Source: Tengunoibacter tsumagoiensis (lineage in GTDB: Bacteria; Chloroflexota; Ktedonobacteria; Ktedonobacterales; Ktedonobacteraceae). Taken from it: 64,000 nucleotides of DNA. The DNA is taken from contig NZ_BIFR01000001.1 of the NCBI RefSeq assembly GCF_003967535.1, positions 2,975,001 through 3,039,000 of the forward strand, in the 5' to 3' direction. The notes under the pieces are model-generated. The model was not told where the DNA came from. It saw only the letters and a program-made list of their open reading frames with translations, and made no database searches. A program made the position numbers and the translations under genes. Every line of letters begins with the position of its first letter. Positions within the stretch are counted from its first letter, which is position 1. Below are positions 16,950-25,489 of this stretch, in pieces.

Positions 16950-17837
16950 TTATCGTCGTAAGAGCGCCAGGGTGGGAACCCGCCAGTAGCGCCTCCGGGC
17001 AAAATCTTCTCCGGGTTGATTGGCGGTGCTCGCGATCAGCCCTGCATACTGAAGATAGCGTAACGCCTCTAATAAGACCCGTGGGCGTATTGAGCCAAAT
17101 TGAGGGCTGGTCCTCTCAATATAGTTTTGTAGCTCAGATAAGGTAACTCCATGTTGATATGGGAGAACGTTCAGGACAAATTCTGCAAATTGTTGTTTTG
17201 TTTGCTGCTGTGCCTGGAGCTCAGAATCTGGTATGGCTCGCCGTGGATGGTGCTCTCCAGGTTGAAAATGGATCTCAATGCGACACGCGTTAGCCCCTTG
17301 TTTCATACATGTGCGTTCAACAATACGAACCTGTTCATGATACCGTGCTGCCGCACCCTCAATGGCTCCCAAAAGGACAGAGCAGAGTTGGCGAGGACTA
17401 TCATAAAGGAGAAAAAACTTTTGTTTATCCGTTGAAATCGCATCATAACGAAATAAGGGTGGGGTAAGTCCATCCGGGGTTCGACGCATCTGCGCATGCG
17501 CATCGCGCATCGTCAGCAGAAGTTCAGACGCGCTTCCCACACGCGTCAGGAGATAAGCACAAAGATGGCTGGTGAGCCCGTTCATAATGAAATAACGGCC
17601 ATAGTCTCGTAAGAGCGCGTCTATTTCCACGCCTGTAATACGGTGGGCCGCCTGCACACCCGCCAGGAGTACACCATCGTTATAGATACGATTGGCTAAT
17701 GGAGCCGTTGCTGCTGTTTCACCAATGCTTGCTCGATACTCATAGAGCGTTGACGGTCCAAAGCGCTCCGCTAAAAACTTTTCCCATGTCACAAAAATCA
17801 GGCCATGCACACTTCCACCTCCACAACTACCCATCAT
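16950..17837 (-). CDS. H-NOX (haem NO/O2-binding) protein with C-terminal helical domain
   Basis: The protein has 295 residues from the ATG at 17837; starts further upstream are possible, the frame being open to 18047. Residues 10-190 match H-NOX: VHGLIFVTWEKFL at the N-terminus, His114 in LLLTMRDAHAQM as the likely proximal haem ligand, PPLF just after it, and Y-D-S-P-R at 145-149, the YxSxR motif that holds the haem propionates. Residues about 205-295 look like a winged-helix or helical output domain. The role is gas sensing (NO and possibly O2). It is divergent from a sensor-kinase operon, as expected for an H-NOX that controls a kinase. Confidence 0.85.
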   Translation of the reverse strand: MMGSCGGGSVHGLIFVTWEKFLAERFGPSTLYEYRASIGETAATAPLANRIYNDGVLLAGVQAAHRITGVEIDALLRDYGRYFIMNGLTSHLCAYLLTRVGSASELLLTMRDAHAQMRRTPDGLTPPLFRYDAISTDKQKFFLLYDSPRQLCSVLLGAIEGAAARYHEQVRIVERTCMKQGANACRIEIHFQPGEHHPRRAIPDSELQAQQQTKQQFAEFVLNVLPYQHGVTLSELQNYIERTSPQFGSIRPRVLLEALRYLQYAGLIASTANQPGEDFARRRYWRVPTLALLRR

Positions 17838-18118
17838 ACTAGAATGCACAGAAAGATTGATATATGCATAGTATATCATAAAAAGGATTTCTCTGCCAGG
17901 CTCACAGGATCTATCGATATGTTCCATAGATGTATGTGAGATCAGGCCATAGAAGAAGGGATGGCCCCTTTTTCCTATGTTTGTATAGCTTTGCGTTGGT
18001 TCAATCGTGTCACTCAACATAGTAGAGTCCATCCGTGGGGCATTCATCCTTATATACCCTGGTGCGTAGAGGAGGATATACTAAAGAAAGCGGCTCTTTC
18101 GATGCTGATTCGCTGAGC

Positions 18119-18148
18119 TTGCATCGCGTTGAATTGTTCTGTTATACT
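18119..18148 (+). promoter_or_regulatory. Sigma-70-type promoter of the PAS/kinase operon
   Basis: TTGCAT (18119-18124) and TATACT (18143-18148) are separated by 18 bases. Transcription would begin near 18155, leaving a leader of about 118 bases before the ATG at 18273. Confidence 0.6.
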
Positions 18149-18272
18149 TTCTCATGATGTTTTTCAGCGGTATTTAGCACAAAAAGGCGTACTGCATAGC
18201 TTTAGATCTGTATTGATAGGTGAGTATCTAGAGTTCGTTCTCAATGAGTTGCTAACAAGGCGGAGGTTTCCT

Positions 18273-19226
18273 ATGGTAGAGAAAATTGTCTCACAGTCAT
18301 CCGTTTCTCAACGTGAGCAGACGAGTAAGTCGCATGGTTCTCTGGATGCGGATATTATCATTAAGAATGCTCCTGACCCGGTGTTTGTCTCGGATCTGGA
18401 GGGCAAGATTCTCTCGGCAAACGATGCGGTCTACGAATTATTAGGTTTTCGCACCGACGAAGTGTTAGAGCAGTCGCTTTCGCGTTTTGTGAGCCCTGAG
18501 GAGACCCGTGAATTTACTGCTGCATTACGTGAAGTCATTGAGCGCGGCGTTATCCGTAATACACGGCTCAATCCACGTAGTGCCTCGAATGAGGTGATTC
18601 CTACGACCTTGAATGCATCGGCTTTGCGTGATCCAGATGGGAAGGTGATTGGGGCGATTGGTATTCTACGCGATATGCGTGAACTAGATAAGGCTCGTGC
18701 CTATTCGGATAGCTTGATCAAGAATGCTCCTGACCCGGTGTTTGTCTCGGATCTGGAGGGCAAGATTCTTCAGGCCAATGATGCGGTCTATGAATTATTG
18801 GGTTTTCGTCCTGATGAGGTATTGGAACAGTCGCTTTCGCGTTTTATTAGTCCTGAAGAGACCCGTGAGTTCCTGGCAGCCCTGCGCGAGGTGATTGAGC
18901 GTGGGGTGACGCGCAATGCTCGCCTGAATCCACGCACAGCTTCGAATGAGGTGATTCCTACCACGCTCAATGCTTCCGCGTTGCGGGATACGGATGGGAA
19001 GGTGATTGGGGCGATTGGTATTCTGCGTGATATGCGCGCATACGAAAAAGTGGTGAGTGATCTCCAGGAGTCCAAAATTGAGCTACAAGAGAAGATTCTT
19101 GACCTGGAGAAGTTTGAAGAAGTGGTGGTTGGACGCGAGTTGAAGATGATTGCCCTGGAGAAAGAGATTGAGAACCTGAAGCGTGAGCTAGAGAAGCTTA
19201 GCCGAGGGCAAACGAAATGGTCGTAG
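18273..19226 (+). CDS. Tandem PAS-domain protein with coiled-coil tail
   Basis: The protein has 317 residues. The ATG at 18273 has a GGAGG site 6 bases upstream. Two almost identical PAS domains cover about 28-138 and 147-257; each contains NAPDPVFVSDLEGKIL, NDAVYELLGF and IGAIGILRDMR. A coiled coil follows to residue 317. There is no kinase domain. It overlaps the next kinase gene by 10 bases, so it is probably its sensory or scaffold subunit. The two PAS units are also near-identical in DNA with a 357-bp period, showing a recent internal duplication. The ligand is not evident. Confidence 0.85.
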   Translation: MVEKIVSQSSVSQREQTSKSHGSLDADIIIKNAPDPVFVSDLEGKILSANDAVYELLGFRTDEVLEQSLSRFVSPEETREFTAALREVIERGVIRNTRLNPRSASNEVIPTTLNASALRDPDGKVIGAIGILRDMRELDKARAYSDSLIKNAPDPVFVSDLEGKILQANDAVYELLGFRPDEVLEQSLSRFISPEETREFLAALREVIERGVTRNARLNPRTASNEVIPTTLNASALRDTDGKVIGAIGILRDMRAYEKVVSDLQESKIELQEKILDLEKFEEVVVGRELKMIALEKEIENLKRELEKLSRGQTKWS

Positions 19227-20371
19227 ATGGGTCTGAAACAATAGGGGCAGAGATCGCGTATCGCGAGATGGATCTTCCGCACCTTCGTCAGGCATATGAG
19301 CTGCTTCTAGAGGAAAAGCAGACGTTACAGATGCGTGTCTTCCAGAGTGAGGAGCGCAGACGAGCCTTTATTCATATCTTAAGCGATCTGAATATGCTTA
19401 ATCGGAAGCTTGCTGATCAGCGGAAGGCGATGATTCATATTCTTGCAGATTATGAACATGATCGCAGTCGGCTGGCGAAACAGACTGAGCGCTTAGATAA
19501 TTCGCGCCGCGCTCTGATGCATCTTCTGCAAGATTCTCATCAGTCCAATCTGCGGCTGGAGAATAGCCGTAAAGCGATGATTCATATTATGAGCGATCTG
19601 AAAGAGACATCAGAGGAGGTTCGCCGTCGCGAATTGGAGCTACGCGAGAAGCAAGAGCAGTTGGTGCAGGCTGGTAAGCTGGCAACATTGGGAGAGCTGA
19701 CAACCGGGGTGGCCCATGAATTGAACAATCCTTTAAATAATATTGGTCTGTTCATTGGAAATTCGATTGATCTGATCGAGTTGGGAATGGCCGATACCGA
19801 GCCTGAGCGTATTCTGCAAGAGCTGGCCAATGCGATGCAACAGGTGCGTAAGGCAACGGAGATTATCTCTCATCTGCGCACCTTTGGGCGGGCTGCTTCT
19901 GTAAGTCGTGAGCCAATGGTGATTAATCAGGTGATCGAACGGGCGATCTCGCTGATGCAGGAACAACTGCGGCTGAGGCAGATTGAGGTGCGCCTGGAGT
20001 TTCCTGCTGATGATATGGTTGTGATTGGGAATGCAATTCAGCTAGAGCAGGTCTTTATTAATTTATTGACCAATGCTCGTGATGCTATGAGTACTACCGC
20101 CCATAAAATCGTTACTATTACCTGTACTCAGGGTGCAAAGTGGGTGGATATTAGTGTGCGCGATACTGGACCGGGAATTCCTGAAGGTCTGGAGCAGCGT
20201 ATCTTTGATCCTTTTTTTACAACAAAAGAGGTGGGCGCTGGGACCGGGTTGGGACTTTCGATTACATATGGCATTATTAAAGAGCATCAAGGTACTATTA
20301 TGGTTGAGAATCATCCAGGAGAGGGGGCGACCTTTTTGATTCAACTTCCTACCTGGCTCGATGAGTCTTAG
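19217..20371 (+). CDS. Soluble sensor histidine kinase with heptad-spaced N-terminal repeats
   Basis: The protein has 384 residues and no membrane segment. Residues 1-150 are coiled coil with four copies of R-K/R-A-x-x-H-I/L-L-x-D, starting at 48, 69, 97 and 118 (spacings 21, 28, 21, multiples of the heptad). The H-box [12 protein letters not shown] places the phosphorylated histidine at 167. The HATPase domain ([33 protein letters not shown]) completes the kinase. Input probably comes from the PAS protein before it; phosphate would pass to the receiver of the next gene. Confidence 0.93.
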   Translation: MVVDGSETIGAEIAYREMDLPHLRQAYELLLEEKQTLQMRVFQSEERRRAFIHILSDLNMLNRKLADQRKAMIHILADYEHDRSRLAKQTERLDNSRRALMHLLQDSHQSNLRLENSRKAMIHIMSDLKETSEEVRRRELELREKQEQLVQAGKLATLGELTTGVAHELNNPLNNIGLFIGNSIDLIELGMADTEPERILQELANAMQQVRKATEIISHLRTFGRAASVSREPMVINQVIERAISLMQEQLRLRQIEVRLEFPADDMVVIGNAIQLEQVFINLLTNARDAMSTTAHKIVTITCTQGAKWVDISVRDTGPGIPEGLEQRIFDPFFTTKEVGAGTGLGLSITYGIIKEHQGTIMVENHPGEGATFLIQLPTWLDES

Positions 20372-20389
20372 AATGGGCGATGAAGACAA

Positions 20390-21595
20390 ATGACTGAAGC
20401 ACATATTCTCATTGTTGATGATGACACAGCGCTTTTACAAGCCTTGCCACAGGCTGTTTCTCTGCGCTTGAAGGGTGTGCGGGTAGATATCTCCGACTCG
20501 GCTCTGGCTGCTCTTGCAATGGTGCAAGAACGTGAATATGATGCAATTGTCAGCGATATAAAAATGCCAGGAATGGATGGGCTGGCTCTTCTGGCTCATA
20601 TTCGGGAGTTCTGCCCCGATACGCCAACGTTGCTTATTACTGGTCATGGAGATCATGGTCTGGCTATTCAGGCTCTTCGGGGGGGAGCCTATGATTTTAT
20701 TCAAAAGCCTATCGATCGTGACTATTTTGTGGCTGCATTGCGCCGGGCCATCCAGACTCATCAATTGCGGCGACAGGTGCAAGAGCAACAGGCCGCTTTA
20801 GAGCGTCACGCTCAATCGCTGGAACGCGTGGTTCAGGAACGCACACGCGAGCTGGTTGAGGCCAATGCAGCCAAGGATGAATTTTTAAGTATGGCCTCCC
20901 ACGAGCTTAGAACTCCTCTCTCCAGTCTGAAAGGGATGACACAGCTGCTTCATCGCCGTCTCATTCGTGCCAAATCTCCTGAAGTAAGCAGCCTTGTGAG
21001 TATGGAGAATTCTATTCGTCGGATGGAGGTACTTGTCAATGATCTCCTGAGCATCTCTTTTATTGAAATGGGGATGTTTACGCTCCATTGTCAGTTGTAC
21101 GATGTCAGTGATCTTTGTCGCCGCCTTGTGGATGAATATGTTGCAGGCACAAATCCAGCACCAGTTGTAGATGTTGATGGTATTGAAAGTGGAGTAATGG
21201 CTGAGATCGATATTGAACGCTTTGGACAGGTGGTGATGAATCTGCTCTCGAATGCTCGGAAATATTCAAAGGTTGGTACTCCCATCTTTTTCTCGTTACG
21301 CTATGATGAGGAGACGTTCACGTTAACGATCCGTGATAGTGGTGTGGGTATTGACCCTGAACTGTTGCCGCATATCTTTGAGCGTTTTTATCGTGTCCCC
21401 GGAGTTGAGGTTCAGACAGGCTCCAGCGTTGGGTTCGGCTTAGGGCTCTATATCTCGCAGCAGATTGTTCAGCGGCATGGTGGGCGTATTCATGTCGAGA
21501 GTCAGCCTGGCAAAGGAAGCACTTTTGGCGTGACTATTCCTCTTGTTTGCCAGGAAATTCATCACGCTCAAGAAGAGCCATCAGAGACTTCCTGA
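20390..21595 (+). CDS. Response regulator-histidine kinase hybrid
   Basis: The protein has 401 residues. The N-terminal receiver (1-120) has the acidic pair at the start (VDDD), the phospho-acceptor Asp56 in VSDIKMPGMDG and the conserved lysine in IQKPID. After a coiled-coil linker (125-160) comes a HisKA/HATPase kinase with H171 in MASHELRTPLSSLKG and the ATP motifs NLLSNARKYS, DSGVGID and GFGLGLYI. It is likely a phosphorelay member: it receives phosphate from the preceding kinase on Asp56, which then adjusts its own kinase activity. It is the third gene of the operon. Confidence 0.93.
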   Translation: MTEAHILIVDDDTALLQALPQAVSLRLKGVRVDISDSALAALAMVQEREYDAIVSDIKMPGMDGLALLAHIREFCPDTPTLLITGHGDHGLAIQALRGGAYDFIQKPIDRDYFVAALRRAIQTHQLRRQVQEQQAALERHAQSLERVVQERTRELVEANAAKDEFLSMASHELRTPLSSLKGMTQLLHRRLIRAKSPEVSSLVSMENSIRRMEVLVNDLLSISFIEMGMFTLHCQLYDVSDLCRRLVDEYVAGTNPAPVVDVDGIESGVMAEIDIERFGQVVMNLLSNARKYSKVGTPIFFSLRYDEETFTLTIRDSGVGIDPELLPHIFERFYRVPGVEVQTGSSVGFGLGLYISQQIVQRHGGRIHVESQPGKGSTFGVTIPLVCQEIHHAQEEPSETS

Positions 21596-21611
21596 TGGCT
21601 CTTCTTGAGCG
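21565..21611 (+). terminator. Terminator hairpin overlapping the hybrid kinase stop
   Basis: Two 20-base arms (from 21565 and 21592) pair perfectly around a 7-base loop. The hairpin includes the last codons of the kinase and is followed by a T-rich GTCTTTGT. Confidence 0.75.
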
Positions 21612-21741
21612 TCTTTGTACCGCAATCAGTTGCCCGATTTGTATACAGTATAGAAGATGTATAGAGACATTGGGGAGTCTGTTCCTTTTGTGCTCCCCAA
21701 TGCCTGATACATGCTTCCCGGGCTACTGTTTACATAAGCGT

Positions 21742-23376
21742 TTACCTTATAGTGTGAGTCAGCTCCCATCTCTCACCACCAAAGCGATCAATGAACCAGC
21801 GATCATGGGAGATAACAATGACAGGTCCCGGAAAGGTAAGGATGGCATTTTCAAATGCCTCTAACACATCCAGGCTAATATAGTTTGTTGGCTCATCCAG
21901 CAAAAGAATGTTTGGTGACTGTGCCATTAAGCAGGCAAGTTCTAGCTTTCTGCGCTGCCCCAGACTGAGGTGACGAACAGTTTTTTGCATATCTTCCAGA
22001 CGAAAGAAACCATAGCCCAGTAGTTTGCCAATCATTTCTCCTTCATAGCCAATCTGCTGGCTTCGATACGTTTCAATGACTGTTGTATCCAGGTTGGGTA
22101 GCTCTGGATCTTGAGCAAGGTAGCCTATGCGTGCACCTGAAACAATCTGAACGGTGCCTGAATCCGGCTGGTCCAGGCCGCAAATGATCCGTAGCAGCGT
22201 GGTTTTGCCAATACCATTGGGGCCAGTTATCATGATACGCGCTCTGGCTGAGACTGTCACAGTGAACTGGTTAAAGAGTTGACGCTCTCCATAGCTTTTG
22301 CTCAGTTGTGTGAGCTGGATAACGCTAGCGGACTGGAGAGGCTCCGTCTGAAATCTGGTTGTCACGGCCAGCAATTCAGGTGGTTTAGGAAGCGCCTCTG
22401 CCTCCAGCAGTTCTAGCTGCGCTTGAGCCGAGCGGATATTGCTCGCAACAGCACTCTGCACATTCTGGCTGAAAAAGTAGCGTGCACATTTATCATTATC
22501 CCGTATGGCCCGATTGGTATGGCCGATCTGGCGACCAGTCACTTTGATGCGTTTGCGCAGTCCAGCGAGCTCTTCTTGCTGACGTTCATAGTCCTCCTCC
22601 CACTTCTGCCGTTCTCTGGCTTTTGCTTGTATGTAGCTATCATAATTGCCTGGATAGATCTTAAGATGTTGTGTATGTTCATCCAGCTCATAGATCGTTT
22701 TAGCAGCTTGATTCAGAAACTGGCGATCATGTGAGACCATCAGGATGGCTCCTGGATAGGCGGTGAGATACTGCTCTAACCACTGCATAGTTCCTCCATC
22801 CAGATGATTGGTTGGTTCATCGAGGAAGAGGAGATCGGGTGTCTGCAATAATAGGGTTGCCAGTCGCAGGCGCGCCTTTTCGCCGCCCGAGAGGGTTTCA
22901 ACAGACTGCGTACGAGGAAGATAGTCTATACGCAGACCTGCCAGAATCCGATCTATCTTATAATCTATATCATAGCCACCATGATCCTGGAAACGTGTTG
23001 AGACCGTGGTATAGCGCTCTAAGAGCATTGTTAACTGTTCAGAGCTGGCCTGGGCCATCTCCATCTCCAGGTGGTGCATCTCATCTTCTAATTGGGTAAG
23101 ATTTCCCACGGATGTACGCAGAAGCTCTTCGAGATTTTGCCCTTCAAAGTCTGGTGTACTTTGTGGAAGGTAGCCAGTTTCACTGGTGGGAGCATAGAGA
23201 ACCGTACCTGTGTCGGCCTCTTCCAGACCCATTAAGATACGTAGAAGTGTCGATTTCCCAACCCCGTTTGGTCCAACGAGCCCCACACGATCATTTTTCT
23301 GGAGTGTAAAAGAGAGAGCTTCCAGCACTGAGACAGTGCCATAGGTTTTTGTAAGGTTATGAACTGATAAGAGCAT
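21742..23376 (-). CDS. ABC-F family ATPase (ribosome-associated, possible antibiotic resistance)
   Basis: The protein has 544 residues. The ATG at 23376 follows AGGAGG. Two ABC cassettes without membrane segments are seen: Walker A GPNGVGKST near 34 with signature LSGGEKARLRLA and LLFLDEPTNHLD, and a second set GPNGIGKTT with LSLGQRRKLELA and LLLDEPTNYISLD. Between them is the charged linker typical of ABC-F proteins, which bind the ribosomal E site. The second cassette has YIS instead of HLD after DEPTN, common in Vga/Lsa/Msr-like factors. It may protect the ribosome from antibiotics or act in translation. A long leader supports regulated expression. Confidence 0.9.
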   Translation of the reverse strand: MLLSVHNLTKTYGTVSVLEALSFTLQKNDRVGLVGPNGVGKSTLLRILMGLEEADTGTVLYAPTSETGYLPQSTPDFEGQNLEELLRTSVGNLTQLEDEMHHLEMEMAQASSEQLTMLLERYTTVSTRFQDHGGYDIDYKIDRILAGLRIDYLPRTQSVETLSGGEKARLRLATLLLQTPDLLFLDEPTNHLDGGTMQWLEQYLTAYPGAILMVSHDRQFLNQAAKTIYELDEHTQHLKIYPGNYDSYIQAKARERQKWEEDYERQQEELAGLRKRIKVTGRQIGHTNRAIRDNDKCARYFFSQNVQSAVASNIRSAQAQLELLEAEALPKPPELLAVTTRFQTEPLQSASVIQLTQLSKSYGERQLFNQFTVTVSARARIMITGPNGIGKTTLLRIICGLDQPDSGTVQIVSGARIGYLAQDPELPNLDTTVIETYRSQQIGYEGEMIGKLLGYGFFRLEDMQKTVRHLSLGQRRKLELACLMAQSPNILLLDEPTNYISLDVLEAFENAILTFPGPVIVISHDRWFIDRFGGERWELTHTIR

Positions 23377-23734
23377 AGTACCTCCTGGGATAAACAAGGC
23401 TCTTGTGCCGGTTCAGACAGCAAAGAGCAGAGCGATGAGAGGGTTCTGTGCTCTAAAAGCATGGATCATATTCTCAGTAGACATGCAGATAGTCTAAAGA
23501 CTGAGCATAGAAGAGTATATATACATGAAGACCTGAGCACAGAGAGGCAGGAAGGTAGTGCCTAAAACTTTCAGGAGTTTTTGCACAGAGGCATGACAAA
23601 CGGAAAGTGAAGATGCATCTCCTGCAACTAGAGGATTGGTGTGCTCATTTTCAACGGCGGGATCTCCTGGAGAATAAACTAGGAACTGTCTAAGTTTCAA
23701 AGAGAAGTATACTGAAGATCGTTTTTCATGTCAA
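23377..23734 (-). promoter_or_regulatory. Promoter and about 320-base structured leader of the ABC-F gene
   Basis: On the minus strand TTGACA (23729-23734) and TATACT (23706-23711) are 17 bases apart, a near-consensus promoter. Transcription starting near 23699 leaves about 320 untranslated bases before the gene. Within it, segments at 23535-23543 and 23445-23453 are perfectly complementary over 9 bases, and short frames are present. This layout fits ribosome-mediated attenuation, as known for many antibiotic-inducible ABC-F genes. Confidence 0.6.
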
Positions 23735-23925
23735 GTGGCAATGGATAAGAGCGGTCCTTCTTTCATAGACGCTATCTGGTGTGCATGGTAGAATGGGTGC
23801 GGAGTTTTTTATCTATTTATTATTACCCATCGATTTCATCTCTGCTCACCTCTGGTCGATGTGAGCAATAATGTCTGTATTGATGCGATCATGTCTGGGA
23901 TGCGATCATGTTTGGAGGATAGTTT

Positions 23926-25272
23926 GTGGTAACTTATCAAAAATTTTTTAATGAAGAGATGGAGACGCTACCCAAACGACAGCTCAAAGCGTTACAGTTA
24001 GAGCGCTTACAAGCTATTGTTGAACGCGCCTACACTCAGAATTCATTTTATCGTACGCTTTATGATCAGGCCGGTGTCGGGCCTTCCGATATTCGCTCTC
24101 TGGAAGATATTCGTAAGCTCCCTTTTTTAGAGAAGAAGAGTGTGCGTGAGGCCTATCCTTATGGGATGGCACTGCGGCCAGTAGGAGGGGAGGGAGGTAT
24201 CCTCCAGCTTCATGCGACGAGTGGCACGACTGGACGTAGCGTTCCTGTCTTTGCAACAAAGAAGGATATCGATTACTGGGCCGATCTGAATGCGCGTGAA
24301 TTATGGATGACGGGCCTGCGTCCGGGTGACGTATTGATGAACTGTTATGGGTATGGTCTCCCTACGGGTGGTTTTGGTTTTCACTATGGGGCGATGGCGA
24401 TGGGGGCCATGGCGATCCCACTGGGCTCTGATGCTCGTCAATACGAGCGAATGCGCGATTTTATCCTCGATTTTGGCGTCACCGCAGTCTGTATGACACC
24501 TTCGGTTGGTCTATACGTTGGTAATAAGCTGGCCGAGATTGGCGTGAACCTGAAAGAGAGCAGGCTTAAAATTGGTCTGTTTGGAGCCGAGCCCTGGCCC
24601 TGGGAGACGCGCCTTAAACTGGAGGAGCTCTTTGGTTTCACAGCGTATGATGAGTTTGGAATGACAGAGTTCCTGGGACCAGGCATGACCTGCGAATGTG
24701 AAGTTCGTGATGGCATGCACGCCTGGGCGGATGCGTTCCTGGTAGAATGTATTGACCCCGAGACGGGCGAGCCAGTGGACGAAGGGCAGGACGGAGAACT
24801 GGTCTGGACCTGGTTGACAGGGGATGGAACCGCGATGATCCGTTATCGCAGCCGTGATCTCTCCAGACTCTGGTGGGAAGAGCGCTGTTCGTGTGGTCGA
24901 ACCCATCCAAAAATCGGCGCGATCAAAGGCCGTTCCGATGATGCCGTCTCAATTCGCGGCTTAATCGTCTTTCCCAGCCAGATTGAGGCAGCCCTGGTTA
25001 AATTTCCGGAGACGGGCGCAAACTTCCGCATCATCGTCGATCGCCGCAACGATCTTGATACGTTCGATCTAAAAGTTGAGACAAAAGATGCCGCCATCTT
25101 CGCACAACCAGAGGCCCTCCAGCGTGTCCAGAAGCAGATGGCAGAGGCTGTCAAGTCAATTACAGGGAATACACCACAGGTGCAATTAGTGCCTGCTGAC
25201 AGCCTGCCACGAGCGACTGGTGGCGAATCCAAGACTGCCAGCGCACGCGTAGAGGATCGTCGTAAAAGATAA
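23926..25272 (+). CDS. paaK: Phenylacetate-CoA ligase
   Basis: The protein has 448 residues and starts at GTG 23926 behind GGAGGA. It is an AMP-forming ligase with the P-loop-like LHATSGTTGRSVPV, YDEFGMTEF at the adenylate site and YRSRDLSRL as the hinge. A cysteine cluster (CSCGRTHPKIG) typical of the PaaK branch is present. It activates phenylacetate (or a similar aromatic acid) to its CoA thioester in the cytoplasm. The remaining paa genes are not in the window, so the true substrate may be another aryl acid. Confidence 0.9.
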   Translation: MVTYQKFFNEEMETLPKRQLKALQLERLQAIVERAYTQNSFYRTLYDQAGVGPSDIRSLEDIRKLPFLEKKSVREAYPYGMALRPVGGEGGILQLHATSGTTGRSVPVFATKKDIDYWADLNARELWMTGLRPGDVLMNCYGYGLPTGGFGFHYGAMAMGAMAIPLGSDARQYERMRDFILDFGVTAVCMTPSVGLYVGNKLAEIGVNLKESRLKIGLFGAEPWPWETRLKLEELFGFTAYDEFGMTEFLGPGMTCECEVRDGMHAWADAFLVECIDPETGEPVDEGQDGELVWTWLTGDGTAMIRYRSRDLSRLWWEERCSCGRTHPKIGAIKGRSDDAVSIRGLIVFPSQIEAALVKFPETGANFRIIVDRRNDLDTFDLKVETKDAAIFAQPEALQRVQKQMAEAVKSITGNTPQVQLVPADSLPRATGGESKTASARVEDRRKR

Positions 25273-25298
25273 GGCAGCAAGCGCCTCGACGCCTATTT

Positions 25299-25358
25299 CC
25301 TGATCAGTATCATAGTAGCAGGCGGATGAAAACAATGCAGTGTATGATACTGATCAGG
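25299..25358. terminator. Hairpin after the CoA ligase gene
   Basis: Sixteen-base perfect arms at 25299-25314 and 25343-25358 enclose a 28-base loop. There is no T-run on the plus strand. Confidence 0.5.
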
Positions 25359-25380
25359 GAAAAAGACGCCGTCAAGACTA

Positions 25381-25409
25381 ATGACATGGACCTCACAGTG
25401 GTGTATAAT
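25381..25409 (+). promoter_or_regulatory. Promoter of the miaB operon
   Basis: ATGACA (25381-25386) and a perfect TATAAT (25404-25409) are 17 bases apart, giving a start near 25416. Confidence 0.65.
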
Positions 25410-25489
25410 ACCGTCCACAATAAGTATGAAATACGGACAGCCCATACGCTACGACACAGGCTAGTGATGCTCTAGGAGAAGCACTGAAC

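Noticed and set aside
23232-23462. Possible leader peptide overlapping the ABC-F start
   Set aside because: The frame continues more than 140 bases into the gene and has no clear ribosome-binding site, so a leader-peptide role is not supported.
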